From positions 1,206,187 through 1,270,186 of the forward strand of contig NZ_CP026994.1 in assembly GCF_013407165.1 (NCBI RefSeq): a stretch of DNA of 64,000 bases. The letters are read 5' to 3'. A model generated the notes under the pieces. It was not told the DNA's origin. It ran no database searches and was given only the letters and a program-made list of their open reading frames with translations. The stretch is from Nitrosopumilus oxyclinae. GTDB taxonomy: Archaea; Thermoproteota; Nitrososphaeria; Nitrososphaerales; Nitrosopumilaceae. The stretch's first letter is position 1, and each line of letters opens with the position of its first letter. Positions 43,885 through 52,813 of this stretch are shown here, in pieces. Made by a program: the position numbers and the translations under genes.

Positions 43885-43971
43885 TGGCGCGGGGAGAGGG
43901 ATTCGAACCCACGAGTTCTTGCGAACATGAAATTAGCAATCTCACGCCCTACCAGGCTAGGCGACCCCCGC
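43885..43971 (-). tRNA. tRNA-Ser (GCT), CCA encoded
   Basis: On the minus strand GCGGGGG (43971 down to 43965) pairs with TCCCCGC (43895 down to 43889), discriminator G at 43888, followed by an encoded CCA (43887-43885). The anticodon stem TGAGA/TTTCA encloses TTGCTAA, giving anticodon GCT. The long variable arm (tgttcgcaagaactc) is the mark of a serine tRNA. It reads AGC/AGT codons. No intron is present. Confidence 0.93.
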
Positions 43972-44003
43972 ATAAGAGGCCTAGAAGTTTTCTGTAAATA
44001 AAT

Positions 44004-44750
44004 TCATTCATCGCCAAACTGGCTATAATTATTCACAATTTCCTCAATTGGGAGTCGTTTCCCACCTACAATTTTTAGATCAACTCGTACTTTTTTCTTA
44101 TCAATTGTAAGAATATTGTAAGTATTTTCAAAGAATCCACGAACTCTCTCAGATGTAGCAGTTCCTGCATTAACTACAGTAAGTGCTCCAAAATTCCATG
44201 CCCATGGCCGATGTTTATGTCCACACAATACTACATCAACTTTGGAATCCAAAACAGTTCGCAATACATCACCTGCATCAACTACTGTTAGTTGATCAGA
44301 GCCAGTATCAGGAATTGCAATTAGATGATGATGCATTGCAACAATCTTTACTTTATCTTTGTATTTTTTCATAGTTCGCTCTAACCATAAATTTTGTCTA
44401 TATCCCACCTCACCCTCATTTCTATCAGGTCTTGCAGTTCCAACTGTAACTAGCACTACATCTTCACTTAGTTCATTTACAGTTTCAAAAGGGAAAAATT
44501 TTTTGAATAAAAGATATCCAGTGTTACGATAATCATGGTTTCCACTTATCGTAATAATTTTCCTAGTGTTGAATTTTTTTAAAAGAGATTTACATTCTTC
44601 ATATTCTTTCATTAACCCTTCATTTGTTAAATCACCAGTGATTATGATTACATCAGGATTTAGTTCATTTACTTCTTTTACCAAGACATCAAACTTTTCT
44701 TGAATAAATTGAGAGCCCACATGTAGATCAGAGATTTGAACTATCTGCAT
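44004..44750 (-). CDS. Calcineurin-like metallophosphoesterase
   Basis: A 248-residue metallophosphoesterase. Metal ligands appear in order: QISDLHVGS, ITGDLTNEG, SGNHDYR, AMHHHLI and CGHKHRPW. Members of this family cleave phosphodiesters such as cyclic nucleotides or act on DNA or proteins; the substrate is not evident. The frame is open to 44849, but the ATG at 44750 begins exactly at the family start. It is divergent from the dehydrogenase gene. Confidence 0.88.
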   Translation of the reverse strand: MQIVQISDLHVGSQFIQEKFDVLVKEVNELNPDVIIITGDLTNEGLMKEYEECKSLLKKFNTRKIITISGNHDYRNTGYLLFKKFFPFETVNELSEDVVLVTVGTARPDRNEGEVGYRQNLWLERTMKKYKDKVKIVAMHHHLIAIPDTGSDQLTVVDAGDVLRTVLDSKVDVVLCGHKHRPWAWNFGALTVVNAGTATSERVRGFFENTYNILTIDKKKVRVDLKIVGGKRLPIEEIVNNYSQFGDE

Positions 44751-44861
44751 TAGAATATTATTTGTTAAATTAGGTATTAAATCATCTCTATAGAAAATAT
44801 GTAGATAACATTTCAATTTCAAGGTAGAATTAAATAATAACCACCTCAAATTCTTGCAGTT

Positions 44862-45893
44862 TTGAGTAAAAAAGCCGCTGTAATGAAAGGAGATGGAATT
44901 GGACCTGAAGTTGTAGATTCAATGTTAAAGGTCTTAAAGGAATGTAACTTGCAATCAGAGTTAATTTTGTGCGAAGTAGGCTCAGAGCAATGGGAAAAAA
45001 ATGGTAGAAAAGATAAATCATACATTCCTGATTCTACAATGAAAATTTTAGAAGAATCAGACTGTTGTTTCAAGGGCCCAACAACTACAATTCCTGTTCC
45101 AGGTGCACCTAGAAGTGTTGCAGTCACATTAAGACAAAAATTTGATCTTTATGCAAATATCAGACCGACTAAAACTTATGACAGATTAACTCCAAATAGA
45201 AAACTTGATTGTGTATGTTTCAGAGAAGCAACTGAAGGACTCTATACAGGTGTAGAGGTAAAAATTACAGATGATGCAGCAATTGCAATTAGAAAAATTA
45301 CAAGACAAGGAAGCAGAAGATTACTAAATTCTGCAGTAGATTGGGCAAATAAATTCAATATGAAAAAAATGGTAGCCATTACAAAAAGAAATATCCTAAA
45401 AGAAACAGATGGAATATTTTGGGATGAAACACAAAAAGCAGTTGAAGGAACTGGAATTGAATTATCTGAAATTTACATAGACAACATGGCACAACAGATG
45501 GTAATTGCAACTGAGCAGTTTAATGGATCAGTACTAGTCAGTACCAATTTATTCATGGATATTATTTCAGAACTTGCATCAGCACTTGTGGGTTCTATTG
45601 GATTAATCTATTCTGCAAATATTGGAGACAATTATGCAATGTTTGAAGCAGCACATGGAAGTGCCCCACAATTTGCAGGACAAAACAAAGTAAACCCAAC
45701 TGCAACTGTTCTTTCAGGAGCTTGGATGGCAGATTATCTAGGTGAAAGAGAAATCAGAGATGCAATCTTTGATGCAACTGATAAAGTAATCAACGAAGGA
45801 AAGGCAGTAACATGGGATATTGGCGGTGATGCAACAACCACACAAATGACTGATGCAATTATCACATATGCCAAAGAGAATCTAAGAAAATAA
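44862..45893 (+). CDS. Isocitrate/isopropylmalate-family dehydrogenase
   Basis: A 343-residue decarboxylating dehydrogenase starting with TTG at 44862. GDGIGPEV, FKGPTTTIP, RQKFDLYANIRPTKTY, REATEGLYTG and GSAPQFAGQNKVNPTA are family marks. The substrate could be isocitrate (citric acid cycle branch) or homoisocitrate (lysine synthesis, whose other genes are in this window). The Ala-Pro-Arg-Ser-Val segment after GPTTT is closer to the isocitrate/homoisocitrate group than to LeuB. It converges on the HemK-like gene with no gap. Confidence 0.8.
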   Translation: MSKKAAVMKGDGIGPEVVDSMLKVLKECNLQSELILCEVGSEQWEKNGRKDKSYIPDSTMKILEESDCCFKGPTTTIPVPGAPRSVAVTLRQKFDLYANIRPTKTYDRLTPNRKLDCVCFREATEGLYTGVEVKITDDAAIAIRKITRQGSRRLLNSAVDWANKFNMKKMVAITKRNILKETDGIFWDETQKAVEGTGIELSEIYIDNMAQQMVIATEQFNGSVLVSTNLFMDIISELASALVGSIGLIYSANIGDNYAMFEAAHGSAPQFAGQNKVNPTATVLSGAWMADYLGEREIRDAIFDATDKVINEGKAVTWDIGGDATTTQMTDAIITYAKENLRK

Positions 45894-46427
45894 TCACCTA
45901 ATAGTTTCCACTAGAATTAATTCTTCAAAAAACAGTTTCTTTTTTGCCATAATTCGTGTTTTCAAGCCCAATTTTTGAGCATAATCAATCAATTTCTGGT
46001 AATTAGAAAGCGATGATGTTACAAATACAAATTTCCCATGTTCAGCCATATTACAAATTACAGAATCAAATATTTTTTTGGGGATTTCAAATCCCTCAAC
46101 ACCACCATCTGTTGCAATGTCAATGATTTTGTCAGTTGCAAGATATGGTAAGTTGCATACAATAAAATCAAATTTTATTTTTAATGCATCTGAACCATTA
46201 CAACATACAATATTTTCTGTTTTGTAGGTTTGTTTTGTCAATACATCAAAGTTGATATCAGTTCCAACTACAAAGGAGAAATTCTCAGCAAGTAATTTTG
46301 TAAGATATCCCGAACCACTACCAACATCAAGTGCAAAGTTTCCTTTTTCATTCTCAATGTTGTCAACTATGAAAAAAGTATCCTCAGATGGAGGATACTC
46401 GTCATTTTTTAAGAATTTGGTTTGCAA
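45894..46427 (-). CDS. HemK/Mtq2-like N5-glutamine methyltransferase
   Basis: A 177-residue class I methyltransferase. EYPPSEDTFFI at the start, ALDVGSGSGYLTKLL as the SAM loop and CNLPYLATD as the NPPY-type catalytic motif point to the Mtq2 group, which methylates the GGQ glutamine of release factor aRF1. The start is TTG at 46427, inside the end of ksgA (26-bp overlap), so it is the last gene of a conserved archaeal translation operon. Confidence 0.82.
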   Translation of the reverse strand: MQTKFLKNDEYPPSEDTFFIVDNIENEKGNFALDVGSGSGYLTKLLAENFSFVVGTDINFDVLTKQTYKTENIVCCNGSDALKIKFDFIVCNLPYLATDKIIDIATDGGVEGFEIPKKIFDSVICNMAEHGKFVFVTSSLSNYQKLIDYAQKLGLKTRIMAKKKLFFEELILVETIR

Positions 46428-47109
46428 GACTAATTATTTCCTCTCCAGATAAGTCATCTACTCGTTTATCAATATCACTTTCTTTATTGAATTGTTTTAA
46501 AATATTTTTGACTGTTTTTCTTCGATATGAAAATATTTTATTAATTGTCTGAATAAGTTCTTCAGATAAGTTATTTTTTTGAATTATTTTTAGAACTACG
46601 GAATCAATTTTTGGTGGTGGAGAGAAATTATTTTTTGCTACTTTTAGCACTGCAGTTATTTCAAATGCAGATGTGGCAATAATGCTTATTGCTTTTCTAT
46701 TTTTAGACGATTTTGCAAGGAGTTTATCTGCAAATTCTTTTTGAACCATTATCACTCCATGTGAAAAGGGAGTCTGAGCAAGCCATTCAATTGCATCCTT
46801 ACTCCTAGAATAGGGCAGATTAGAAACAAAAATAGTAAAAAGATCTTTTTTCTTTAAACCATCACCAGACTTTAAGACTAGGTTATTCAAATGTGAAAAT
46901 TTTAATTTGGCATTTTTAATTAATTCCTCATCCAAATCAACTGAAATTACCTTGTCAGCTTTTTCACATAAAAGAGAAGTTAGAATTCCCTGACCAGTTC
47001 CAATTTCAAATACAATGTCGTTTTTAGTAATTTTAGCCTCAGAAACTATGGATTTTGCTATAGAATTTGATGTTAGAAAGTGTTGGCCAAGACGTTTTCG
47101 TTTTATCAT
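46402..47109 (-). CDS. ksgA: rRNA adenine dimethyltransferase (KsgA/Dim1)
   Basis: A 235-residue rRNA methyltransferase. RLGQHFLTSNSIAKSIV at the start, VFEIGTGQGILTSLL (SAM), and the catalytic NLPYSRS (about residue 103) are decisive. It dimethylates two adjacent adenines near the 3' end of 16S rRNA. It overlaps the DUF655 gene by 4 bp upstream and the HemK-like gene downstream. This gene order is conserved in many archaea. Confidence 0.93.
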   Translation of the reverse strand: MIKRKRLGQHFLTSNSIAKSIVSEAKITKNDIVFEIGTGQGILTSLLCEKADKVISVDLDEELIKNAKLKFSHLNNLVLKSGDGLKKKDLFTIFVSNLPYSRSKDAIEWLAQTPFSHGVIMVQKEFADKLLAKSSKNRKAISIIATSAFEITAVLKVAKNNFSPPPKIDSVVLKIIQKNNLSEELIQTINKIFSYRRKTVKNILKQFNKESDIDKRVDDLSGEEIISLANQILKK

Positions 47110-47672
47110 CTTTTTACAAAGAGATTCATTCTACTTTCTCCTGTAATTTCATCCAGGATTCGCTCAGAAATATGTTTTATTGGTTCTTTAAATCCAACAC
47201 GGTCTTGTAAATCCTGATAGCTTTCAAACTTTTGTTTCTCTCGTTCTTCTAACATTGTTTTCATGTATGTTTTTCCAATTCCTGGAATTAATTCTAGTGC
47301 ATGGATTCTTGGTGTTAGTGGTTGTGCATTGTTTAGATACGAAACAAATTTTTGTTCATTTGCAGTAACTATTGTTTCAACTACTAAATCTAATTCACTT
47401 TGGGCAGATGATGAAATTTTACTATACTCCATCTTCCCTAAAACAGATAGAACTTTGGTTCGTCCTTCTTTTCCAATATAGATTTTCTCACCTATCTCAA
47501 ATGTAGAGTTTGGAATTCCAAGAACTTCTAAAAGAGTTAATCTGTCTTCGCCAATAGCCGTGATAATAATTCCGTCTCTACCTCTTACTGTGGAGGACTT
47601 TCCTCTAGAATTGAAATCTAATACATATGCATACTCCTCATACTTTCTAGCTGGGGGTTGTGCCCGATTCAA
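47106..47672 (-). CDS. DUF655 family protein
   Basis: A 188-residue DUF655 protein. The N-terminal half is a beta domain (YAYVLDFNSRGKSSTVRGRDGIIITAIGEDRLTLLEVLG) and the C-terminal half has a helix-hairpin-helix (LELIPGIGKTYMKTMLEER). RNA binding is likely. The conserved spot between rpoF and ksgA suggests a role in rRNA or translation. It starts with TTG at 47672. Confidence 0.88.
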   Translation of the reverse strand: MNRAQPPARKYEEYAYVLDFNSRGKSSTVRGRDGIIITAIGEDRLTLLEVLGIPNSTFEIGEKIYIGKEGRTKVLSVLGKMEYSKISSSAQSELDLVVETIVTANEQKFVSYLNNAQPLTPRIHALELIPGIGKTYMKTMLEEREKQKFESYQDLQDRVGFKEPIKHISERILDEITGESRMNLFVKR

Positions 47673-47692
47673 AATAGAATACTCCTAAAAAC

Positions 47693-48028
47693 TTACGAAT
47701 GCTCCTTGATTATTTTGAGCATTTTTTCTAGGGTTTCAGCAAGAATTAATTTTTTCCAACCAAATGTGAAGGAACGTAATTCAGCTAAACTTGTAGGTCT
47801 AATGTTAACTATTTCAACAGCCTCATCTTCAGTTAATTCACATTCTTTGACGAGTTGCTTTTTCATTTCTTTTGCTTCTTTTGGTTCTGTTGATACAAAT
47901 TTTGAAACATAATCATATGTCCAACGTTGAATTTGATCCATCTCTTCAACATCAACTTTACCTAAAATTTCTTTAACTTCTGCAAGAGAAATTGCTTGTT
48001 TCTTTTTTACTTCTTCCATATCATACAC
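47693..48028 (-). CDS. rpoF: RNA polymerase subunit F (Rpb4)
   Basis: A 111-residue subunit. The sequence is helical (QAISLAEVKEILGKVDVEEM, ELTEDEAVEIVNIRPTSLAELRSF), as in Rpb4, and the size and place directly after eL21 are typical. Rpb4 forms the stalk of RNA polymerase with Rpo7 and guides the transcript. It overlaps eL21 by 8 bp. Rpo7 is not in the window. Confidence 0.9.
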   Translation of the reverse strand: MYDMEEVKKKQAISLAEVKEILGKVDVEEMDQIQRWTYDYVSKFVSTEPKEAKEMKKQLVKECELTEDEAVEIVNIRPTSLAELRSFTFGWKKLILAETLEKMLKIIKEHS

Positions 48029-48320
48029 CGAATGGTTTTATGTGATCTAATCTAGTGATTAAGACTTTCGTTTTATCACCTAATTTGACATCTAATGTAA
48101 TGGCACGTCTACCAACATTTGTAACAACACCTACTTTTCCGTGATATCGTCTGTGTGGTAATCCTTTGTGCTGTCTTGGATCAATAATGACAAGTGCTTG
48201 TTGGCCTTCTTTGTATTCACGTAACAAAAACGAAACTCCCCTAGGAGATTGTTTTGTCATAATTGATCTAGATTTATGCTTAAATCCATGTGAACGACCA
48301 GAGGACTTCTTAGTTGCCAT
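48021..48320 (-). CDS. rpl21e: Large-subunit ribosomal protein eL21
   Basis: A 99-residue basic protein. GRSHGFKHKSRSIMTK at the start, VIIDPRQHKGLPHRRYHGKVGVV and the end ITRLDHIKPFGV identify eL21. It is the first translation gene of the conserved block and lies 53 bp after the rlmN gene on the same strand. Confidence 0.95.
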   Translation of the reverse strand: MATKKSSGRSHGFKHKSRSIMTKQSPRGVSFLLREYKEGQQALVIIDPRQHKGLPHRRYHGKVGVVTNVGRRAITLDVKLGDKTKVLITRLDHIKPFGV

Positions 48321-48372
48321 GAGTGTAAAACCTTCGAAAGCCCTATTTTAAGACTTAGAAAAATAGGGGTGT

Positions 48373-49428
48373 TTAACCAGCAAGATCAGTTCTAAGTTGG
48401 CCACAAGCAGCTGAAATCTCAGTACCTTTTTCAACTCTAATAGTACAATTTACCCCTGCCTTGGACAAAATTCGTTCAAATTCTTTGACATTTTTTTCTG
48501 ATGGACGCTTGAAATCACCAGCAGTAGGATTTATCGGGATCAAATTCACATGAGATCCATTTCCATCTAAGAGCCTAGCTAATTCTTTTGCAATTTCAGG
48601 TGAATCATTTATCCCCTCCATAAGTGCATATTCAAATGTCACACGACGTCCAGTTTTTTTAAAGTAATTTCTTCCAATTTCAATAATCTCCTCTACAGAA
48701 TTAGGAGTTGCCGTAGGAACTAATTTTTTTCTTAATTCGTTGTTTGGGGCATGTAAAGAAATTGCCAGACCTATCTGCAGATTTTCTTCAGCTAGTTTTT
48801 CAATTCCTGATTTAATTCCAATTGTAGAAATTGTAATGTGCCTCTGACCCAAACCAAATCCTCTATCATGTGTTAAAATTTTTACTGCTCGAATCATTTC
48901 ATCATAATTTGCCATGGGTTCCCCCATACCCATAAAAACTAAATTCGTCACATGTTCTCCTCTTTGTTGTAATATTTCTGCAAAATGAATTACTTGGGAT
49001 ATAATATGTTCAGCTTTTAGATTTGTTTCAAATCCCATTTGTCCAGTTGCACAAAATACACAGCCCATTGCACATCCAATTTGAGTGGAAACACAAATGG
49101 TAGAACGCGGATGGCCACCAATTTTAGATGGATCATATTGCATCAAAACAGTTTCTACAGAATTATCATTTGTTAGATTTAACAATAATTTTGTAGTGTC
49201 TCCATCATCACTTACAATACGATGAGTTTCTTTTGCAGAACCAATTGTGTATCCTGCTGCAGTCAACTCCTCTCTTAGTTTTTTTGGGAGCTGTGGAATA
49301 TCATCAAGAACCTTTGGAAATTTGTAATAAAGTGGAAGTAAAATTTGATCTGCCCGATATCTAGGATATCCCATATCTATTACGAGCTGCTCCATCTCTT
49401 CTGGAAGTAATCGATAAAGATCTGTCAT
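48373..49428 (-). CDS. rlmN: RlmN-type radical SAM rRNA methyltransferase
   Basis: A 351-residue radical SAM protein. The cluster motif is GCAMGCVFCATGQMGF (Cys-x3-Cys-x2-Cys, about residues 116-123); FMGMGEPMANYD and the conserved Cys near the end (ISAACGQL) fit RlmN, which methylates C2 of A2503 in 23S rRNA and A37 in some tRNAs. It is mainly a bacterial enzyme. Here it sits next to eL21, as if added to the ribosomal operon. The start is ATG at 49428. Confidence 0.9.
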   Translation of the reverse strand: MTDLYRLLPEEMEQLVIDMGYPRYRADQILLPLYYKFPKVLDDIPQLPKKLREELTAAGYTIGSAKETHRIVSDDGDTTKLLLNLTNDNSVETVLMQYDPSKIGGHPRSTICVSTQIGCAMGCVFCATGQMGFETNLKAEHIISQVIHFAEILQQRGEHVTNLVFMGMGEPMANYDEMIRAVKILTHDRGFGLGQRHITISTIGIKSGIEKLAEENLQIGLAISLHAPNNELRKKLVPTATPNSVEEIIEIGRNYFKKTGRRVTFEYALMEGINDSPEIAKELARLLDGNGSHVNLIPINPTAGDFKRPSEKNVKEFERILSKAGVNCTIRVEKGTEISAACGQLRTDLAG

Positions 49429-49518
49429 GATGTATTAACAGATTCATGTGGGATATTTCATAATTTAATGATTCCATTAGAATAGAATCAAAAATAATGA
49501 AAAGAGGGAAAAGAGTGA

Positions 49519-50733
49519 TTACTCTTCTACCGGATCGAAATCATCAGATTCGATTTCTGCTGTAGTGGCATCTACCTTTGGTGTTTCAGCCTCTACCTCA
49601 GGTGTTTCTACTGTAGCCTCTACCTCAGGTGTTTCTACTGTAGCCTCTACCTCAGGTGTTTCTACTGTAGCCTCTACCTCAGGTGTTTCTACTGTAGCCT
49701 CTACCTCAGACTTTTTTGTCTTTTTAGTTGCTTTCTTGGCAGTTGACTTTTTGGTAGTCTTTTTCTCAGCTTCTTCAGGATCTACTACACCTGCTTCAGC
49801 CAAAGCAAAGATTACTTCTTCTTCAGGATGATGAGGACTATCCACCATTCTGGCAATTCGTTTCTTACCTGATTTCTTAAAGTATATTCTATAGGTACTA
49901 GTATGTGCAACGACATTTCCACCAATTGGTCTAGTTGGATCTCCAAAGAAGACATCAGGTGATGCCATAACTTGGTTGGTTGCAATTGCAGCACAGTTGT
50001 ATGTTTCTGCAATTCTAGACAACAAGTGAACAAAGTGGTTTAGTTTTTGTTGTCTTACAGATAATGTTCCTCTTCCAAGATATTCAGCACGGAATAGACC
50101 AACTGCAGAATCTGCAACAATTAGTTTAACATTGTTTTCTTCAATTACAGGGCCAGCTTCTTCTAAAATTAATATCTGGTGTGAGCTGTTATATGCACGA
50201 GCTACTATGATATTATCTAAAACTTTTTCAGGATCCATATCATGTGCTTTAGCAATAGATACAATTCTTTCAGGTCTGAAAGTATTTTCAGTGTCAATGT
50301 ATAAGACAGATCCTTCAAGACCACCTTCTTCTTTGCTTTTTTGAACCATCACAGACATTGTATGTGCAAATTGTGTTTTACCACAACCAAACTCACCATA
50401 AACTTCTGTTAAAGCTTGAGTCTCAATACCGCCATCAAATAGAGTATCAAGACAATTAGTACCAGTTGTAATTTTACCAATACTCTGTCGGTGTTTGTAA
50501 ATTTCAGTTGCACTTGTAAAATGATTGGCAATTAATCCACCATCAACTAAATGTTGTCGGGCTTTATTGACAATCTTTTCAGCAGTATCCTTTTCCATTC
50601 CAGTAATGGATGCAATTTCAACAGGACCTCTAACAACAAGGTCCATGACGTTGTGGACACCTGCATCGGATAATTTTCTTGTAGTTACAGGACCTACGCC
50701 CTCTAAACTATCTAATCTTAAATCTTCTACCAT
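49519..50733 (-). CDS. radA: DNA repair/recombination protein RadA with repeat tail
   Basis: A 404-residue RadA. A helix-hairpin-helix domain (LEGVGPVTTRKLSDAGVH) leads to the recombinase core with Walker A GEFGCGKTQF (about residue 110), LYIDTENTF, LIVADSAVGLF and RPIGGNVVAHTST. It forms filaments on single-stranded DNA for strand exchange. RadA normally ends at about residue 330; here a Lys-rich segment (KKTTKKSTAKKATKKTKK) and an acidic tail with four copies of VEATVETPE follow. The gap to eS30 is 81 bp. Confidence 0.94.
   Translation of the reverse strand: MVEDLRLDSLEGVGPVTTRKLSDAGVHNVMDLVVRGPVEIASITGMEKDTAEKIVNKARQHLVDGGLIANHFTSATEIYKHRQSIGKITTGTNCLDTLFDGGIETQALTEVYGEFGCGKTQFAHTMSVMVQKSKEEGGLEGSVLYIDTENTFRPERIVSIAKAHDMDPEKVLDNIIVARAYNSSHQILILEEAGPVIEENNVKLIVADSAVGLFRAEYLGRGTLSVRQQKLNHFVHLLSRIAETYNCAAIATNQVMASPDVFFGDPTRPIGGNVVAHTSTYRIYFKKSGKKRIARMVDSPHHPEEEVIFALAEAGVVDPEEAEKKTTKKSTAKKATKKTKKSEVEATVETPEVEATVETPEVEATVETPEVEATVETPEVEAETPKVDATTAEIESDDFDPVEE
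49591..49698 (-). repeat. Four tandem 27-bp repeats in the radA tail
   Basis: Four exact copies of a 27-bp unit (beginning ctctacctcaggtgtttcta on the plus strand) from 49591 to 49698, each coding VEATVETPE in RadA. A partial fifth follows. The unit is in frame, so copy number can change without breaking the gene. Confidence 0.9.
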
Positions 50734-50814
50734 ACCGTATAGTACGGTACCAGTACTTTATAAGGTTATTGTTTGATAAAATGATCGTAAAATTATAAAA
50801 TATTCTAAAATAGA

Positions 50815-50997
50815 CTAACGTCTCTTTCTTCTTTGTCCAGGTTTGTTTTGACCAGGATATCTTCCTAAAACAAATCGTTTGTTGTAGTTACTTTTGTTAC
50901 CAACACTAGAACTAGTACCTACAATCTTTCTACCTTCGACTTTAGGGGTCTGTCCTCGTACTTTACCTGCTTTGGTAAGTGAACCGTGTGTTGCCAT
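50815..50997 (-). CDS. rps30e: Small-subunit ribosomal protein eS30
   Basis: A 60-residue very basic protein. MATHGSLTKAGKVRGQTPKV and the end RKRR match eS30, which in eukaryotes is made as a ubiquitin-like fusion; here it stands alone. It lies between radA and the radical SAM gene on the same strand. Confidence 0.9.
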   Translation of the reverse strand: MATHGSLTKAGKVRGQTPKVEGRKIVGTSSSVGNKSNYNKRFVLGRYPGQNKPGQRRKRR

Positions 50998-51037
50998 GAT
51001 AGGAATGAGAGATTAGTGAATTTATGTATTTGGATGA

Positions 51038-52771
51038 CTACCAGTACTTGGCCTTTACAGTCTCTATGACTTTTTCGTGTTCCTTACTCTTTCTTCGTGC
51101 ATATTTCTCCATGGCTCCAAGTGGAATACCTCCAAGAGATCTTGCAAGTGCATTGAAAGCATATCTTTGTGGGCCTTTTGAACCAGTTTTAGTCATGAAT
51201 TTTTGAATACCATATTTGAAATTATGTTGCCATGTCTTGTAAAGAACTCCCAATTGTGCAGGAGTCATTTCATTTCCAATGTGGAAGAAATCAGATTGTT
51301 CTAGCAATCCAATTGGAACAAACGTAAGTGCAGTGGCAGTAAACATTGAATCAGGTTGCTCATGTTCTAATTCACTGATTAATTGGATAGTTTCCCATGA
51401 ATCTTCAGGAGTTTCATCATTGTCAAGACCCATAATCAAGGTAAATGCCGGGATCCAATAATTCTCATTCATTGACTTTACACCTTCTTTTACAACCCAA
51501 TGCCATTCAGATGGATCGTATGGAGCAAGTTTTCTATCAGCGTATTTACCAATTAATCTAAGACTTCCAGTTTCAAGTCCTGCTTGGACACCAATCATGT
51601 TATCAGGACTAGCTCTCATTATTTTTGAGAGGTTTGGAAGGAGTTTTTCATCAGCTATTGCACCTGCCAATGTACCGTGAGTTGGATTTGTGTGTTCAAC
51701 TCCCGTAGACATGATTGCTGTGAATAATTCTTCTAATGCTTCTCTATTTGGCTCCATTCCTTTTGCAGTTCGAGGATCCATTCCATAAACAAAAATATCA
51801 TCACTGTGAATCCATGCAGATTTGGAACCGCCTTTCTTTATGTTAACTTCAATTTCTTTTTTGACTTTTTCTGGTGAATAGTATCTTAATGATCTTAATG
51901 TAACGTCACAGAATTTACATCCTCTACCACAACCACGCATTACCTCAACCATACCATGCATGCTAGGCTCTACAATGTTAGGAATATCTTCTAATTCTGG
52001 TCTATCCCAGAAATTTACAAATCTTCCGTGAATTTTTTTTCCTTCTCTTTCAAATTCTTTAATGTTAACTTTAAAGTCACTTCTTTTTCTGAATGGATCC
52101 ATATTTTCAAAATCACCATTAATCAAATAGTTAAAGAAGCGACCTGCATGTCCATCAATTTCAGGTGCAATACCTCCCAGTTCTCCTTCTAATATTGCAT
52201 AAATTCCAAATTCTTCAATTTTTGCTGGATCATAATTGTATTGCCATGTTCCAGATGCACCAGAAATTACTTTTGCTTTACTTCCAGTTCTTGCTTTTGC
52301 AGCTTTAATTCTATGATGTAACTCTGCATTGTAAAATTCATCGTAAGAAGTTTGTTTTCGTCCATAAGTAAATGTCATAGTAACTGGACCCATTCCAAGT
52401 GGATCCATTTCATAAGTTCCAATAACTTCAGTTTCAGGACCAATGAATTTTTCAATATGATTTGGATGAGCAACTACAACATCTTGTCTACTAAAACCAT
52501 CACGTAACAAACCGGCTTCTAATTTTCTTAATCCATATGGAGCATATTTCGCTACACCATCAATATCAGGTGACCAATTACAAATGAAATCAAATAGAAC
52601 TTTTGGAGTTACTTGATTTCCAAGAATCTTATACCAAAAACTATTCTTATCTCTGTTAGGATCTACTGCAGGAGCACATCCGAAAAATGTTGCAAGAGAC
52701 AATCCCCTGTAAGGAGACATCAAAGTTCTATCTGCAGTTAAGACTATTTTTGGAGTACCCATACCCTTCAC
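51038..52771 (-). CDS. Radical SAM protein of unknown function
   Basis: A 577-residue radical SAM protein. The cluster is in MRGCGRGCKFCDVTLRS (about residue 275). An N-terminal part of 270 residues (KIVLTADRTLMSPYRG, YDEFYNAELHHRIKAAKA) might be a B12-binding-like fold, as in YgiQ-like proteins, but no His-x-x-Gly motif is obvious. The second half (NMIGVQAGLETGS) is typical of the SAM barrel. The substrate is unknown. It starts at GTG 52771 or ATG 52762 and lies between eS30 and pyrK. Confidence 0.82.
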   Translation of the reverse strand: MKGMGTPKIVLTADRTLMSPYRGLSLATFFGCAPAVDPNRDKNSFWYKILGNQVTPKVLFDFICNWSPDIDGVAKYAPYGLRKLEAGLLRDGFSRQDVVVAHPNHIEKFIGPETEVIGTYEMDPLGMGPVTMTFTYGRKQTSYDEFYNAELHHRIKAAKARTGSKAKVISGASGTWQYNYDPAKIEEFGIYAILEGELGGIAPEIDGHAGRFFNYLINGDFENMDPFRKRSDFKVNIKEFEREGKKIHGRFVNFWDRPELEDIPNIVEPSMHGMVEVMRGCGRGCKFCDVTLRSLRYYSPEKVKKEIEVNIKKGGSKSAWIHSDDIFVYGMDPRTAKGMEPNREALEELFTAIMSTGVEHTNPTHGTLAGAIADEKLLPNLSKIMRASPDNMIGVQAGLETGSLRLIGKYADRKLAPYDPSEWHWVVKEGVKSMNENYWIPAFTLIMGLDNDETPEDSWETIQLISELEHEQPDSMFTATALTFVPIGLLEQSDFFHIGNEMTPAQLGVLYKTWQHNFKYGIQKFMTKTGSKGPQRYAFNALARSLGGIPLGAMEKYARRKSKEHEKVIETVKAKYW

Positions 52772-52813
52772 GAAAATAATTTTATGATTGATTTTAAACC
52801 TTACGTGTCAAAC

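Noticed and set aside
49591-49698. Possible CRISPR array (27-bp repeats)
   Set aside because: Units are directly adjacent with no spacers and lie in frame within RadA.
49565-49831. A plus-strand ORF of VSTVASTSG repeats
   Set aside because: Antisense shadow of the RadA tail repeats.
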